NCBI GenBank assembly: GCA_964573885.1
Contig: CAZNLL010000013.1
Span: 1-45,790, forward strand
Length of the DNA stretch: 45,790 bases
Direction of reading: 5' to 3'
Source: CAZNLL01 sp964573885
GTDB taxonomy: Bacteria > Desulfobacterota > DSM-4660 > Desulfatiglandales > Desulfatiglandaceae
Part shown: positions 16,607 to 25,199 of the stretch, piece by piece
Layout of the letters: the number at the start of each line of letters is the position of its first letter
Position numbering within the stretch: the stretch's first letter is position 1
The notes under the pieces: generated by a model
The model's input: only the letters and a program-made list of their open reading frames with translations
The model's database searches: none
Told to the model about the DNA's origin: nothing
Position numbers and translations under genes: made by a program

Positions 16607-17705
16607 ATGACCGAAGATATTATTGTGGAAAGAATCGATCATGTAATGCATCAGCTGGATGAGCTAAGAGGTCATCTTTGACCTGGACAAACAGCAACAG
16701 GAACTTGAAAAGATCGAAAAGACCATGTCCGTTGCCGATTTCTGGCAAAAGGACCAAGAGGAAATCTCCAAGCTGACCCAGCAGCGGGCCTACCTGAGAG
16801 AGGAAATCGAGGAGTGGAAAAAATTTCAACGGGAGGCTGAAGAGGCCAAGATCCTTGCAGAACTCGCCATCGAGGAAAAGGATGAGCCCACCCTGCAAGA
16901 GGTCAACAGGGAGGTCAGCCGACTCCAGAGACAGATCAGGGAAATGGAATTCAGATCCATCCTCTCTGACCCGGATGACAAGCGCAATGCTATTGTGGCC
17001 GTGAACGCCGGGGCCGGTGGCACCGAGGCTCAAGACTGGGTGGAGATGATCTTCAGAATGATCGTCCGCTGGAGCGAAAACAAGGGCATGGAAGTCCACA
17101 TCCTTGATTACCTCGCCGGAGAAGAGGCGGGCATCAAAAACGTGACCTTCTCAGTAAACAGCCCCTATGCGTATGGTTACCTGAAGTCGGAACACGGTAT
17201 CCACCGGATGGTCAGGGTCTCCCCCTTTGATGCCACCGGGAGAAGACATACCTCTTTTGCTTCTGTATCCGTCATTCCGGAAGTGGATACGGACATCAAG
17301 ATCGATATCGAAAACAAGGACCTGCGCATTGACACCTTCCGCGCCAGCGGTCCGGGGGGACAGCATGTGAACAAGACCAGCTCCGCGGTGAGGGTTACCC
17401 ATCTCCCCACCGGTATCGTGGTCCAATGCCAGAATGAGAAATCCCAGCACCGCAATCGGGAAATGGCCATGAAGGTGCTCAAGGCCAAGCTCTATGATCT
17501 GGAAAAAAAGAAGCAGGACCAGAAGAAGCAGGAAATGCACGAGACACAGAAGGACATTGCCTGGGGAAGCCAGATCCGATCATATGTTTTTAACCCGTAC
17601 AGAATGGTCAAAGACCACCGCACGAACGTAGAGGTGGGAGACGTGGACAGGGTTATGAACGGAGATCTTGAAAAGTTTATCGACGCCTTTCTGAAGATGA
17701 AATAG
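16607..17705 (+). CDS. prfB: peptide chain release factor 2, expressed by programmed +1 frameshift
   Basis: Recognises UGA and UAA and releases the peptide. The gene starts at ATG 16607 with GGGAGGA six bases upstream. Frame one encodes 24 residues (MTEDIIVERI to ...RGHL) and stops at TGA 16679-16681. Skipping T16679 continues with GAC and gives a protein of about 365 residues in total. The tripeptide SPF (VRVSPFDATG) is the RF2 stop-codon recognition motif, and GPGGQHVNKTSS carries the catalytic GGQ. The frameshift lets RF2 levels control their own synthesis. Read without the shift, the gene looks broken or started late at 16725, which is wrong. Confidence 0.97.
16667..16682 (+). promoter_or_regulatory. 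programmed +1 frameshift site of prfB
   Basis: The sequence AGAGGTCATCTTTGAC has the classical parts: a Shine-Dalgarno-like AGAGGT, three bases, then CTT TGA C. The slippery CTT (16676-16678), in-frame TGA and following C match the E. coli site. The Shine-Dalgarno-like element is slightly weaker than AGGGGG. Confidence 0.95.
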
Positions 17706-17706
17706 C

Positions 17707-17731
17707 TCTCCTCAAGGCGGGCCTGAGGAGA
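17707..17731. terminator. inverted repeat between convergent prfB and amidase genes
   Basis: TCTCCTCA (17707-17714) and TGAGGAGA (17724-17731) form an 8-bp perfect stem with a 9-base loop, filling the 32-base gap between two convergent genes. No T run follows on either strand, so it is a possible bidirectional terminator or mRNA-end stabiliser rather than a classical terminator. Confidence 0.5.
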
Positions 17732-17737
17732 CCCCTT

Positions 17738-19498
17738 CTACCCTCCCATATAGACCTTGTCAATGCTTTTGATATAGGTATTGATTCCTTCACAAATCCC
17801 TTCTGCCACGCGCTCCTGATATCGCTCGCTGAGCAAACGTTTGCGCTCCTTCGTATTGGTCAGGAAGCCCGTCTCAACCAGGATGGCGGGCATCTGGGCG
17901 CCGATGAGCACATAGAAGGGGGCCTGTTTCACGCCCAAGTCCCTCACCTGCTTGTGACTCTTCTGAATCTGATCCACCATTCCCTTTTGCACTTGACAGG
18001 CCAGCCGGCTTGATTCATGGAGTTTGGTATTCATCATAAGGTCATTGAGGATGGCCTGCAGATCGCTGATATTCTTCTCTGATGTGGCGTTCTCTCTGGC
18101 CGCCACCATGACCGCCCTCTCATCAGTGGCCATGTTCAAAAAGTAGGTCTCCAGGCCGTTTATTCTTCTGTCCTTATGGGCGTTAATATGAAGCGAGACA
18201 AAAAGGTCCGCCTTTTTCATATTCGCAATGGCGGTGCGCTGCTCCAAGGATAAAAAGACATCCTTATCTCTCGTAAGATACACATCACATCCGAGCTTTT
18301 TTTTGATCTTCTTTGCCAGGATCTTGGCGATGCTCAAGACGATATCCTTTTCCCTTATCCTGTTCTTGGAGTGGCAGCCCGGGTCCTTTCCGCCGTGACC
18401 GGGATCTATCACAATGGTCTTCACATTGAGCCCGAGCTGTTTGGCAAGAGACGCATTGCCTTGCGGCGTCTCTGCTTTCCTGATTCCCTTTCTAACCTTT
18501 TTTCTCTGGGCCACCGTGGTCTTGCCGCGAACATCCCCGTTCTCCGTCTTGCGCACATCCACAACAATTCGAAAGGGGTCATGGAGATGAAAAACCTTGT
18601 ACCCTCCTATACTCTCAATATCCAGGACCACCCGGACCGTATCCTTGTTAAACTGACCGGCCCTGGCCCTTTGAAGCAGGTCATCCTTGATGGGTATGGC
18701 ACTCACAATTTGGGAGGTTACCTTGGCGTTCTTGAGGTCCAGATAGAGTCTGCGCGGTTTTTTGTGATCGGGATCAGCCTTCAGCAAGTGAGACTCGTAT
18801 TTCACAGGACCGTCCATGTCCACCACCACCCGTGTATAATTGGGCGTGGACCAGTGCCGGATGTCTCTCACCCCTGTCAACCTGGAGGTGGTCCCTCGTG
18901 GACGTTTAGACCGCCTCTTTTCATCCCGCTTACTCAGGGTCTCCGCCAGTTCATCGAGCATCTTTTCGGCCTTTGGACGCATATCCCCTCGGGGGAATTT
19001 GATTTCCACCTTCAGGAATTCCACGTAGGCCTGACTGGGCTCCTCCTTGTATTTGTGATAAATCTCTCCTACGCGGTACTGGGCATCGTCGGCCAGGCGA
19101 TGGTCCTTGTATTTTTCCACAATGCTTTCATAGAGGCGCAGAGCTTCGTCCAGATCCTTAGATCTCCCCGAATACCTGTAAAGACCCGTATAAAGTCGGG
19201 CTGCAAAATACATGGCCCAAGGGGCCTGGTCATAGCCTGGGTATTGGGAATATATTCTTTCGTACCTGTGAATGCAGTTCAGCCAATTGTGCCGGTATTT
19301 TTTCTTTTTGGCTGTATGCAGCAAGGCCCTGCGGCACTTGTGGGCGTCCTCAAGGCGTGCAGCGGCCTTCTTTGAGGGCTTAAGGGCCGCCTCCGCTCCA
19401 TCGAAAAACAGAAAAACACAGAGAAGGGCAACAAGAATATGACTGATTTTCCTCTTCACCTTTTCCGACCAGAGGCCGTTACGCCTCGGAATCCACAT
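17738..19498 (-). CDS. N-acetylmuramoyl-L-alanine amidase with AMIN domain, AmiC-like
   Basis: A periplasmic cell-wall amidase of 586 residues. An N-terminal signal peptide (VKRKISHILVALLCVFLFF, then AEA) is followed by a TPR-like region at about residues 60-190, as in YbgF/Tol-Pal repeats. An AMIN domain lies at about 215-320 (NYTRVVVDMDGPVKYESH, FRIVVDV). The Amidase_3 catalytic domain spans about 360-580, with zinc-ligand motifs IDPGHGGKDPG, the Glu in REKDIVLSIA, VSLHINAH, and the terminal catalytic Glu in ILVETGFLTN. AMIN domains direct such enzymes to the division septum. The ATG at 19498 overlaps mutS by 20 bases; a GTG at 19459 would start closer to the signal peptide. The TPR plus AMIN combination is common in Desulfobacterota amidases. 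Confidence 0.93.
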   Translation of the reverse strand: MWIPRRNGLWSEKVKRKISHILVALLCVFLFFDGAEAALKPSKKAAARLEDAHKCRRALLHTAKKKKYRHNWLNCIHRYERIYSQYPGYDQAPWAMYFAARLYTGLYRYSGRSKDLDEALRLYESIVEKYKDHRLADDAQYRVGEIYHKYKEEPSQAYVEFLKVEIKFPRGDMRPKAEKMLDELAETLSKRDEKRRSKRPRGTTSRLTGVRDIRHWSTPNYTRVVVDMDGPVKYESHLLKADPDHKKPRRLYLDLKNAKVTSQIVSAIPIKDDLLQRARAGQFNKDTVRVVLDIESIGGYKVFHLHDPFRIVVDVRKTENGDVRGKTTVAQRKKVRKGIRKAETPQGNASLAKQLGLNVKTIVIDPGHGGKDPGCHSKNRIREKDIVLSIAKILAKKIKKKLGCDVYLTRDKDVFLSLEQRTAIANMKKADLFVSLHINAHKDRRINGLETYFLNMATDERAVMVAARENATSEKNISDLQAILNDLMMNTKLHESSRLACQVQKGMVDQIQKSHKQVRDLGVKQAPFYVLIGAQMPAILVETGFLTNTKERKRLLSERYQERVAEGICEGINTYIKSIDKVYMGG

Positions 19499-22091
19499 AT
19501 TCCTTCATTCTGTTCAATTCCGTCAAAGCCTCAAGGGGGGTCATAGACAGGATATCCAACCCCGAAATCCAATCCGTAAGGGTCCTATCCCTGCCCTTGA
19601 AGAGGGAGAGCTGCCCCTCCGTCCCCTGCTTTTGGTTCAGGGAAGTGCCGGCCAAACGGGGTGCCCCGATCTCATCTACCTCGTTTTTTTCCAAATTATC
19701 AAGTATTTCCTTGGCCCTGTTCAAAACCCTCTCGGGCACACCTGCAATACGGGCCACCTCAATGCCATAGCTCCGGCTGGTCCCTCCCGGCACAAGCTTT
19801 CTCAAAAAGACAATTCGATTATTCCACTCCCGCACCGCGATATTGAAATTCTTCACCCTCTCCTTGGTGGCCACCAGTTCCATCAATTCATGATAGTGGG
19901 TCGCGAAAAGGGTTCGCACCCCCCTCCCACCTCGATCGTGCAAGGCCTCCGCAACGGCCCAGGCGATACTGAGACCGTCATAGGTACTGGTGCCCCGCCC
20001 GATCTCGTCCAAAATCACCAGGCTTCCGGGGCTGGCGTTTCGCAGGATATTCGAAGTTTCCTGCATTTCCACCATGAACGTACTTTGCCCTTGGGCGATA
20101 TCGTCGGAGGCGCCTACCCGGGTGAAGATACGGTCCACGAGCCCGATAACCGCCTTTGAAGCAGGCACAAAACTGCCCATCTGGGCCATGAGCACGATGA
20201 GGGCGGTCTGTCTCAGGACCGTGGATTTTCCGGCCATATTGGGGCCGGTGATAATCAGTACCTGCTGATTCTCCGAATCCAAATTCAGATCATTGGGTAC
20301 AAATTCTTCCTCTTTGACCATCTGCTCTATGACGGGATGACGGCCGTCCTCAATGGAGAGGTCTACCCCGTCATTGACTTCGGGGCAGGTGTAGTGATTC
20401 ATCTCGGCGCGCTCGGCCAGGGCACTGTACACATCCAGTTCCCCGATGAGTTCTGCTGTGGCCTTGATCCTGTGGTTTTCAAGGGCGATCTTTTCGCGAA
20501 CCCCCTCGAAAATCTCAAATTCCAGCTCCGAACGCCTTTCCTCAGCACCGAGGACTTTATCCTCCATGGCCTTAAGGGACTCGGTGATGTACCGCTCACC
20601 GTTAACCAGTGTCTGTTTCCTGATATAATCCGCCGGGACCAGATTCAGGTTCGCCTTGGAGACCTCGATATAATAGCCGAAGACCTTGTTGAAACCCACT
20701 TTCAGACTCGATATGCCGGTCCTTTTCTGCTCGATGGCCGCAAAACCGGCTATCCAGTTCTTGCCTTCCCGGCTGAGAGAGATGAGGCTGTCCAATTCCT
20801 GGTGATACCCTTCTTTGATGATGCCCCCCTCCCTCAGGGACACAGGGGGGTTTTCGTCGATGGCCTCCTCAATAAGCCGGGTCACATCTTCAAGGGGATC
20901 CAGCCCCGCGGCCATGTTTTCCAGACGGGTGCTCGGGGTACCGGCCAGCCGCTTTTTGATGGCCGGGAGCCGCCGGATGGAGGCCTTCAGGGCAAGGAGA
21001 TCTCTCGCATTGGCCCGGGCCATGACAATGCGCCCGTTCAGCCTCTCCAGGTCATATATCTCGTTGAGTTCCTCCCTTATCTCCTCCCGGAAGAGCGGAT
21101 CCTCTTTAAAGCAGCCCACTGCGGCCAGCCGCATGCGTATCCCTTCGAGATCTATCAGGGGATAGAGGATCCACTTCTTGAGAAGGCGGCTCCCCATGGG
21201 TGTAACCGTCCTGTCCAGGATGTGGAAAAGGCTCCCCTTAACGGACTGGCGACGCATGGTCTTTAAAAGCTCCAGATGGGTGCGGGTCGCCCCGTCCAGG
21301 AACATGAAATCCCCCACATAATAGATCCGAAGCTCTTTTATGTGTCCTATGTTGCCCTTCTGGGTGTCTAAGAGGTAGTGGACCAGGGCACCTGCCGCAA
21401 CAAGGCCCTGGGACATGCCTTCACACCCGAAGGCGGCCAGGCTCTTCACCCCCAAATGCTCTTTCAAAAGGGACTCCGCCCTTTCCGGCACAAAGGCTTC
21501 ATTCCCTAAGACCTCTACTCTGTAAGGGGAAAGCCCATTCCGCCACGACAGGCCCCCCTCTTCAGGGACTAAGAGCTCGGCCGGGGATATCCGTCCCAGT
21601 TCGTCCAGGATCTCGTTCCAGGATTCCATTTCGGTCACCCGAAACTCGCCCACAGAAAGGTCGACATGGGCCAACCCAAACCGGCCTTCACTTCCCCACA
21701 GGGCGGCCATGTACAGGTTGTTCTTTTCATCCACCTCACCTTCATCCAAAACCGACCCGGGGGTGACCACGCGAACCACATCCCGCTTCACAATGCCCTT
21801 GGTGGATTTTGGATCTTCGGTCTGTTCACAGATGGCGACCTTCCACCCGGTTTGGACCAGTTTGGAAATATAGGATTTTGAGGCATGATGAGGTATGCCG
21901 CACATGGGGACCTTCTCTCCATTAAGGGTGCCTCGGGCGGTGAGGGTAATCCCCAGGATTCTGGAAGCGGTGCGGGCGTCATCAAAGAACATCTCGTAAA
22001 AGTCACCCATCCGAAAAAACAAAATAGCATCAGGGTATTCGCCCTTGATGCCCATATATTGTCTCAGCATGGGGGTAAGCTGCTGATTCAT
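19479..22091 (-). CDS. mutS: DNA mismatch repair protein MutS
   Basis: Recognises base mismatches and small loops. At 870 residues it is full length. The mismatch-reading motif is in FFRMGDFYEMF near residue 30. The ATPase domain has Walker A GPNMAGKST near residue 615, Walker B VILDEIGRGTSTYDG, and the helix-turn-helix dimer region TSRSYGIEVARIAGVPERV. The C-terminus carries the short hydrophobic motif QLSLF and a final helical segment that in other species mediates tetramer contacts. It lies downstream of lapB with a 36-base gap and overlaps the amidase gene. No mutL is in the window. Confidence 0.98.
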   Translation of the reverse strand: MNQQLTPMLRQYMGIKGEYPDAILFFRMGDFYEMFFDDARTASRILGITLTARGTLNGEKVPMCGIPHHASKSYISKLVQTGWKVAICEQTEDPKSTKGIVKRDVVRVVTPGSVLDEGEVDEKNNLYMAALWGSEGRFGLAHVDLSVGEFRVTEMESWNEILDELGRISPAELLVPEEGGLSWRNGLSPYRVEVLGNEAFVPERAESLLKEHLGVKSLAAFGCEGMSQGLVAAGALVHYLLDTQKGNIGHIKELRIYYVGDFMFLDGATRTHLELLKTMRRQSVKGSLFHILDRTVTPMGSRLLKKWILYPLIDLEGIRMRLAAVGCFKEDPLFREEIREELNEIYDLERLNGRIVMARANARDLLALKASIRRLPAIKKRLAGTPSTRLENMAAGLDPLEDVTRLIEEAIDENPPVSLREGGIIKEGYHQELDSLISLSREGKNWIAGFAAIEQKRTGISSLKVGFNKVFGYYIEVSKANLNLVPADYIRKQTLVNGERYITESLKAMEDKVLGAEERRSELEFEIFEGVREKIALENHRIKATAELIGELDVYSALAERAEMNHYTCPEVNDGVDLSIEDGRHPVIEQMVKEEEFVPNDLNLDSENQQVLIITGPNMAGKSTVLRQTALIVLMAQMGSFVPASKAVIGLVDRIFTRVGASDDIAQGQSTFMVEMQETSNILRNASPGSLVILDEIGRGTSTYDGLSIAWAVAEALHDRGGRGVRTLFATHYHELMELVATKERVKNFNIAVREWNNRIVFLRKLVPGGTSRSYGIEVARIAGVPERVLNRAKEILDNLEKNEVDEIGAPRLAGTSLNQKQGTEGQLSLFKGRDRTLTDWISGLDILSMTPLEALTELNRMKEYVDSEA

Positions 22092-22127
22092 CGGTTCTTT
22101 CCCGGTACGTAAAAGAATCAGGATCCC

Positions 22128-23369
22128 TTAAGACGTCCCGGGGAGGGGCTCCTTTATAGGGACACCCATGGAGGCGTGATCTCCGGTGGTCTCGACCATA
22201 TGGATAGAATCCCAAGTGTTACACTGAGGGCACAGCCACTGCAGCTCATTGGGCTCAAAGCCGCACTGGGCACACTGAAAGCGCAGATAGGGCATATCGA
22301 GATGTTCAATGAGGTCTTGATATTCCTCCAAGGCCTCTTCACTTCTGTCCTGGGCAAGGAGGATCTCCCCTCTGAACCTGCGGGCCTCCCAAAATTGGGG
22401 GTCCAGTTCAAGGGCCTTGCCCACCTCCCTAAGGGCACCCTCGATGTCCTTTTCATTATAAAGATAGCGGGCCAAAGCCATATAGGTGAAGGCATCTGAG
22501 TTGGATTGGGCGCATTCCTTTAAAAAGGCCTCCACCGGCTTCAAGTTCTTCATCTTTGTATACGCCCCTTCCAGGCGACGGTAGGCCAGGAAGGTAAACT
22601 GGGGGGCCACCGCTGCGACCTCTTTCCAGGAAGAAATGGCCTTCTTATAGTCCTGCCTGTCGAAATAAAGGTCCCCCAGGTGGAGATAGGCGTCTACACA
22701 TTGCCTGTGGGTAGATATGGCCTTTTTAAAGCACCCTTGGGCCCGGTTGTAATCCTTTTTCTGCTCATAGACCTTGCCCATCTCCACAAGATGATGGGCC
22801 AGGATGTGATCGTGGTCCCCTTCAGACTGGCGAGCGATCTGCTTACGGGTTTCATAGGCGTTTTCCCAGTCCTTCAACTCTTCGTAAATCCTCTCAATCT
22901 CTTTGAGGACCTCCACGTTGGATGGATCCTTCTGGGAAACCTTCAAAAAGGTCTTTAATGCCCGGTTCAGGAACCCCCCTTTGCGATAATCCAGCGCGAG
23001 GTCAAAAAGGGCTCTGAGCTTAATCTGCTCGTCAATATGAGGTCTTAAAATGATGCTCTCCCGTATCCTTACCGCCCTGTCTATGTCTCCTTTGGAGCGG
23101 TAGAGATTGCCTAGAGCAACATAAGTTTCTATGGTCTCCGAGTTGACCTGGACCGACTTGGTGAATTCTTCGATGGCATGGTCGTGGTCGTTAGAGAGGA
23201 TGTATTGAAATCCCTTGAAAAAGGCCTTGTCCCCTTTGCTTTCATTTGACTTGACCCGCCCTGCTCGCCTGCCGCCGATCCACAGGCCGAGGATCAGACC
23301 GAACCCCAAGGCAACCACAACCCCTATGAGGAATTTTTGGTTAGTCGGTTCAAGGAACCATTGCCACAT
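22128..23369 (-). CDS. lapB: LapB (YciM)-like TPR protein with rubredoxin-type metal site
   Basis: An inner-membrane-anchored cytoplasmic regulator of LPS synthesis; in E. coli LapB promotes FtsH-dependent turnover of LpxC. From ATG 23369, which has GGAGAGG five bases upstream, the protein has 413 residues. It has one N-terminal transmembrane helix (FLIGVVVALGFGLILGLW), about nine TPR repeats (such as AIEEFTKSVQVNSETIETYV and ALREVGKALELDPQFWEARR), and a C-terminal rubredoxin-like knuckle pair, CAQCGF and CPQCN, essential in E. coli. A GTG at 23408 overlapping the lapA stop would add 13 residues. The lapA-lapB pairing and the knuckles make the call firm. Confidence 0.93.
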   Translation of the reverse strand: MWQWFLEPTNQKFLIGVVVALGFGLILGLWIGGRRAGRVKSNESKGDKAFFKGFQYILSNDHDHAIEEFTKSVQVNSETIETYVALGNLYRSKGDIDRAVRIRESIILRPHIDEQIKLRALFDLALDYRKGGFLNRALKTFLKVSQKDPSNVEVLKEIERIYEELKDWENAYETRKQIARQSEGDHDHILAHHLVEMGKVYEQKKDYNRAQGCFKKAISTHRQCVDAYLHLGDLYFDRQDYKKAISSWKEVAAVAPQFTFLAYRRLEGAYTKMKNLKPVEAFLKECAQSNSDAFTYMALARYLYNEKDIEGALREVGKALELDPQFWEARRFRGEILLAQDRSEEALEEYQDLIEHLDMPYLRFQCAQCGFEPNELQWLCPQCNTWDSIHMVETTGDHASMGVPIKEPLPGTS

Positions 23370-23404
23370 AAAGCCCTCTCCTATTTTGCCAAACCCAATC
23401 TTGC

Positions 23405-23755
23405 TCACCCTTGCGTCTCGGGGCTCTGATCGGGCCCGACCCCTTCAGTTGTAACAGGCAGATTTCTCAAGGAATTAAGCTCCTTATCCTTCGCCTCGGC
23501 CTCCTTCCTCAGGGCCTTGATCCGCCGCTTCAAATGAAAACGCTCTGTAATGCCGTATAAGCCCATGGAGATCACACCGATAAGAAAGGCAATCACCGCC
23601 ATAAGTGCCATGGGCATACCCTTAGATTCATATTTGTAAAAACCCAAGTCTACCTTAAAATTCACTGGATTTGAAAGGGCCTGATAGTTCTCAACCGCAA
23701 CAATAACCACCAGCAACAGAAAAAGGATGATCGCAATGGCTCTCAGATGCTTCAT
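23405..23755 (-). CDS. lapA: LapA-like membrane protein (DUF1049)
   Basis: A 116-residue protein with two transmembrane helices, IIILFLLLVVIVAVENYQAL-like at about residues 7-27 and MALMAVIAFLIGVISMGLYG at about 48-70. The motif NPVNFKVDLG lies between them and a charged coiled-coil tail (HLKRRIKALRKEAEAKDKEL) follows. This is the LapA/YciS layout; LapA works with LapB in LPS assembly control. The start overlaps the stop of the HIT gene (ATGA), and its own stop overlaps or adjoins lapB, so all three are translated together. Confidence 0.9.
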   Translation of the reverse strand: MKHLRAIAIILFLLLVVIVAVENYQALSNPVNFKVDLGFYKYESKGMPMALMAVIAFLIGVISMGLYGITERFHLKRRIKALRKEAEAKDKELNSLRNLPVTTEGVGPDQSPETQG

Positions 23756-24261
23756 GTTTTACCTCCAGGAGAAGTTTCAACCCATTTAAAATAGGGAAGA
23801 AGTTTCTGGTAGGTCTGCTCGATGTGTTCAGGGATTACCCTGACGTCACCAAAAACGGCCATAAAATTGGTATCACCGCCCCAACGAGGGACGATATGGA
23901 AGTGCAAGTGCTCCTCTACACCGGCACCAGCCACCCGGCCGAGGTTCAAGCCCACGTTAAAGCCTTCCGGCCCCATCACCTCTTTAAGGATGGCAATGGA
24001 CCGGCGGACCATGGTGATCAGATCCAGCATCTCCCCTCCGTTGAGATCTTCCAGGGCTGAAACGTGTCTGACAGGGGCCACCAAAAGATGCCCATTAATA
24101 TAAGGGAAGCGGTTCATTATGACCATTGTCAACGGCCCTACATATAAAATCAACCTCGCCTGATCCTGGTTTCGATCCTCTCCGGGGCAGAAAATACACC
24201 CCCCTTCTTTTTGATCTGATAAAATGTATTCCATGCGCCACGGCGCCCAAAGTACCTTCAT
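23752..24261 (-). CDS. HIT-family hydrolase/transferase (Ap4A phosphorylase-like)
   Basis: A protein of 169 residues with the histidine triad HLHFHIVPRW near residue 120. It is preceded by GGCIFC, a probable zinc-binding or structural CxxC, and NRFPYINGHLLVAPVRHVSAL, typical of the long HIT branch related to Ap4A phosphorylases and AMP-lysine hydrolases. The exact substrate cannot be decided. The ATG at 24261 has GAGGG six bases upstream, and that site overlaps the stop of the preceding phosphodiesterase gene, so translation is coupled. A TTG two codons earlier is possible. Confidence 0.9.
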   Translation of the reverse strand: MKVLWAPWRMEYILSDQKEGGCIFCPGEDRNQDQARLILYVGPLTMVIMNRFPYINGHLLVAPVRHVSALEDLNGGEMLDLITMVRRSIAILKEVMGPEGFNVGLNLGRVAGAGVEEHLHFHIVPRWGGDTNFMAVFGDVRVIPEHIEQTYQKLLPYFKWVETSPGGKT

Positions 24262-24270
24262 GGTCAACCC

Positions 24271-24753
24271 TCACAGCGCAATTATTTCGCCACGAATCGT
24301 ATCGCCCAATTCCAGCTCACCCACGGTATGGACCCCGGAGAAGCTGAAACCGGTCGCAGTTCCCGGATTGAAGAGCAAAACGCCTTCTCTTACATGATTG
24401 GCCGCCTGGTGAGAATGGCCGTAGACAATAACATCTACCTTTGCGAATTGGGCCCAGATACGATCCTCAAGCCCGGCCGACGCCCCCCATCCGTGAATCA
24501 ACCCCAGGCGATAAGAGCCCAGCTCAATGATCTTTCGTTCCGGCAGGAGCTTTCTCACCTCCACGGGGTCCATGTTACCATAGACCCCGTGGAAATTGGT
24601 TTTACTCAGAAAATCCACAACCTCGGTTGAAACCACATCACCGGCATGTAAGACCACATCCTTGTCAGCCAGGTACCGATCGTAGATATCCCTGAGCTCT
24701 CGGGTCACATGGCGGAGATGGGTATCCGAAAGCACTCCGATTCTCAGCTTCAT
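24271..24753 (-). CDS. YfcE/MJ0936-family metallophosphoesterase
   Basis: A 160-residue calcineurin-like phosphodiesterase. Metal motifs in order are GVLSDTHL near residue 6, VVLHAGDVVS, GVYGNMD, LIHGWG and VYGHSHQ. Members hydrolyse model phosphodiesters with Mn or Ni; the physiological substrate is unknown. It starts at ATG 24753; an upstream in-frame GTG at 24795 would sit in a hairpin. It is the first gene of the HIT-lapA-lapB-mutS operon. It has no clear ribosome binding site but a long, structured leader upstream (24754-25080). Confidence 0.9.
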   Translation of the reverse strand: MKLRIGVLSDTHLRHVTRELRDIYDRYLADKDVVLHAGDVVSTEVVDFLSKTNFHGVYGNMDPVEVRKLLPERKIIELGSYRLGLIHGWGASAGLEDRIWAQFAKVDVIVYGHSHQAANHVREGVLLFNPGTATGFSFSGVHTVGELELGDTIRGEIIAL

Positions 24754-24779
24754 TGCAGTATAGACACCGCCTGCTTGAC

Positions 24780-24899
24780 CCCCTTTGGCCCCCACCTACC
24801 CAAAGGGGACCACGGGGGCAAGGTTCCCGAATCTGTAAGCAGGCACTTCCCTGACAGGGTGTTTCGGTCAATTGAAGGAAGCGCTGACATTTCAGATTC
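24780..24899 (-). other. structured 5' leader RNA candidate
   Basis: On the minus-strand transcript, GAATCTG (24899-24893) pairs with CAGATTC (24835-24829), 7 bp. Inside it GCGCTTCC (24884-24877) pairs with GGAAGTGC (24850-24843), 8 bp with one G-U. Further on, CCCCTTTGG (24808-24800) pairs with CCAAAGGGG (24788-24780), 9 bp. The 11-base loop of this last stem holds GGGGG (24793-24789), which could pair with the upstream CCCCC (24818-24814) as a pseudoknot. It lies 27 bases before the phosphodiesterase gene. It could be a regulatory leader, an unrecognised ncRNA, or a dispersed intergenic repeat. Confidence 0.45.
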
Positions 24900-25080
24900 T
24901 TGAAAAAGCCCCTATCCCAGTGAGCCGCCTTCGCAGCCTCGCTTAAAAGGTCAAAGCAGGTAAAAAAGCATTTAAACACGGCATCCGCAGGGCTGGTACG
25001 AGGGGGCAGAGCCTCATCTACCCGGAATCTCCAAGGCCGCGAAAAAAGGGACACTTGGCCACAAAACCCAGGTTATCGGG
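24900..25080. other. gene-free stretch between phosphodiesterase and fmdB promoters
   Basis: This part of the 446-base gap (24754-25199) holds the distal half of the phosphodiesterase leader. A 129-codon minus-strand frame (25054-24665) crosses it but lacks a ribosome binding site, runs into the phosphodiesterase gene in another frame and matches no family I know. I see no further feature. Confidence 0.5.
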
Positions 25081-25108
25081 AGTATACCAACCTAAAAAAA
25101 AAAGACAA
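25081..25108 (-). promoter_or_regulatory. promoter for phosphodiesterase-HIT-lapAB-mutS
   Basis: On the minus strand TTGTCT (25108-25103), a 16-base spacer containing a T9 run, and TATACT (25086-25081, 5 of 6). It would create a leader of about 320 bases before the first gene. Confidence 0.55.
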
Positions 25109-25137
25109 GGCATAATCTAGGAGGGCGCTGAAATCCA

Positions 25138-25166
25138 TTGACTGGGTCCGAGGGGTTTTGTATTTC
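25138..25166 (+). promoter_or_regulatory. candidate promoter for the FmdB-like gene
   Basis: TTGACT (25138-25143, 5 of 6), a 17-base spacer and TATTTC (25161-25166, 3 of 6). The gene starts 33 bases downstream of the -10 box. Confidence 0.4.
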
Positions 25167-25199
25167 AATGGAGAAGTCTTTACACAAGAGGTGAAGGAA

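Noticed and set aside
16607..16681. prfB as a pseudogene broken by an in-frame TGA
   Set aside because: The site is the standard CTTTGAC programmed frameshift with a Shine-Dalgarno-like stimulator, and the rest of the protein is intact.
24665..25054. A 129-codon minus-strand frame in the gap upstream of the phosphodiesterase gene
   Set aside because: No ribosome binding site, overlaps the phosphodiesterase start in another frame, no recognisable domain; better explained as leader RNA or a repeat.
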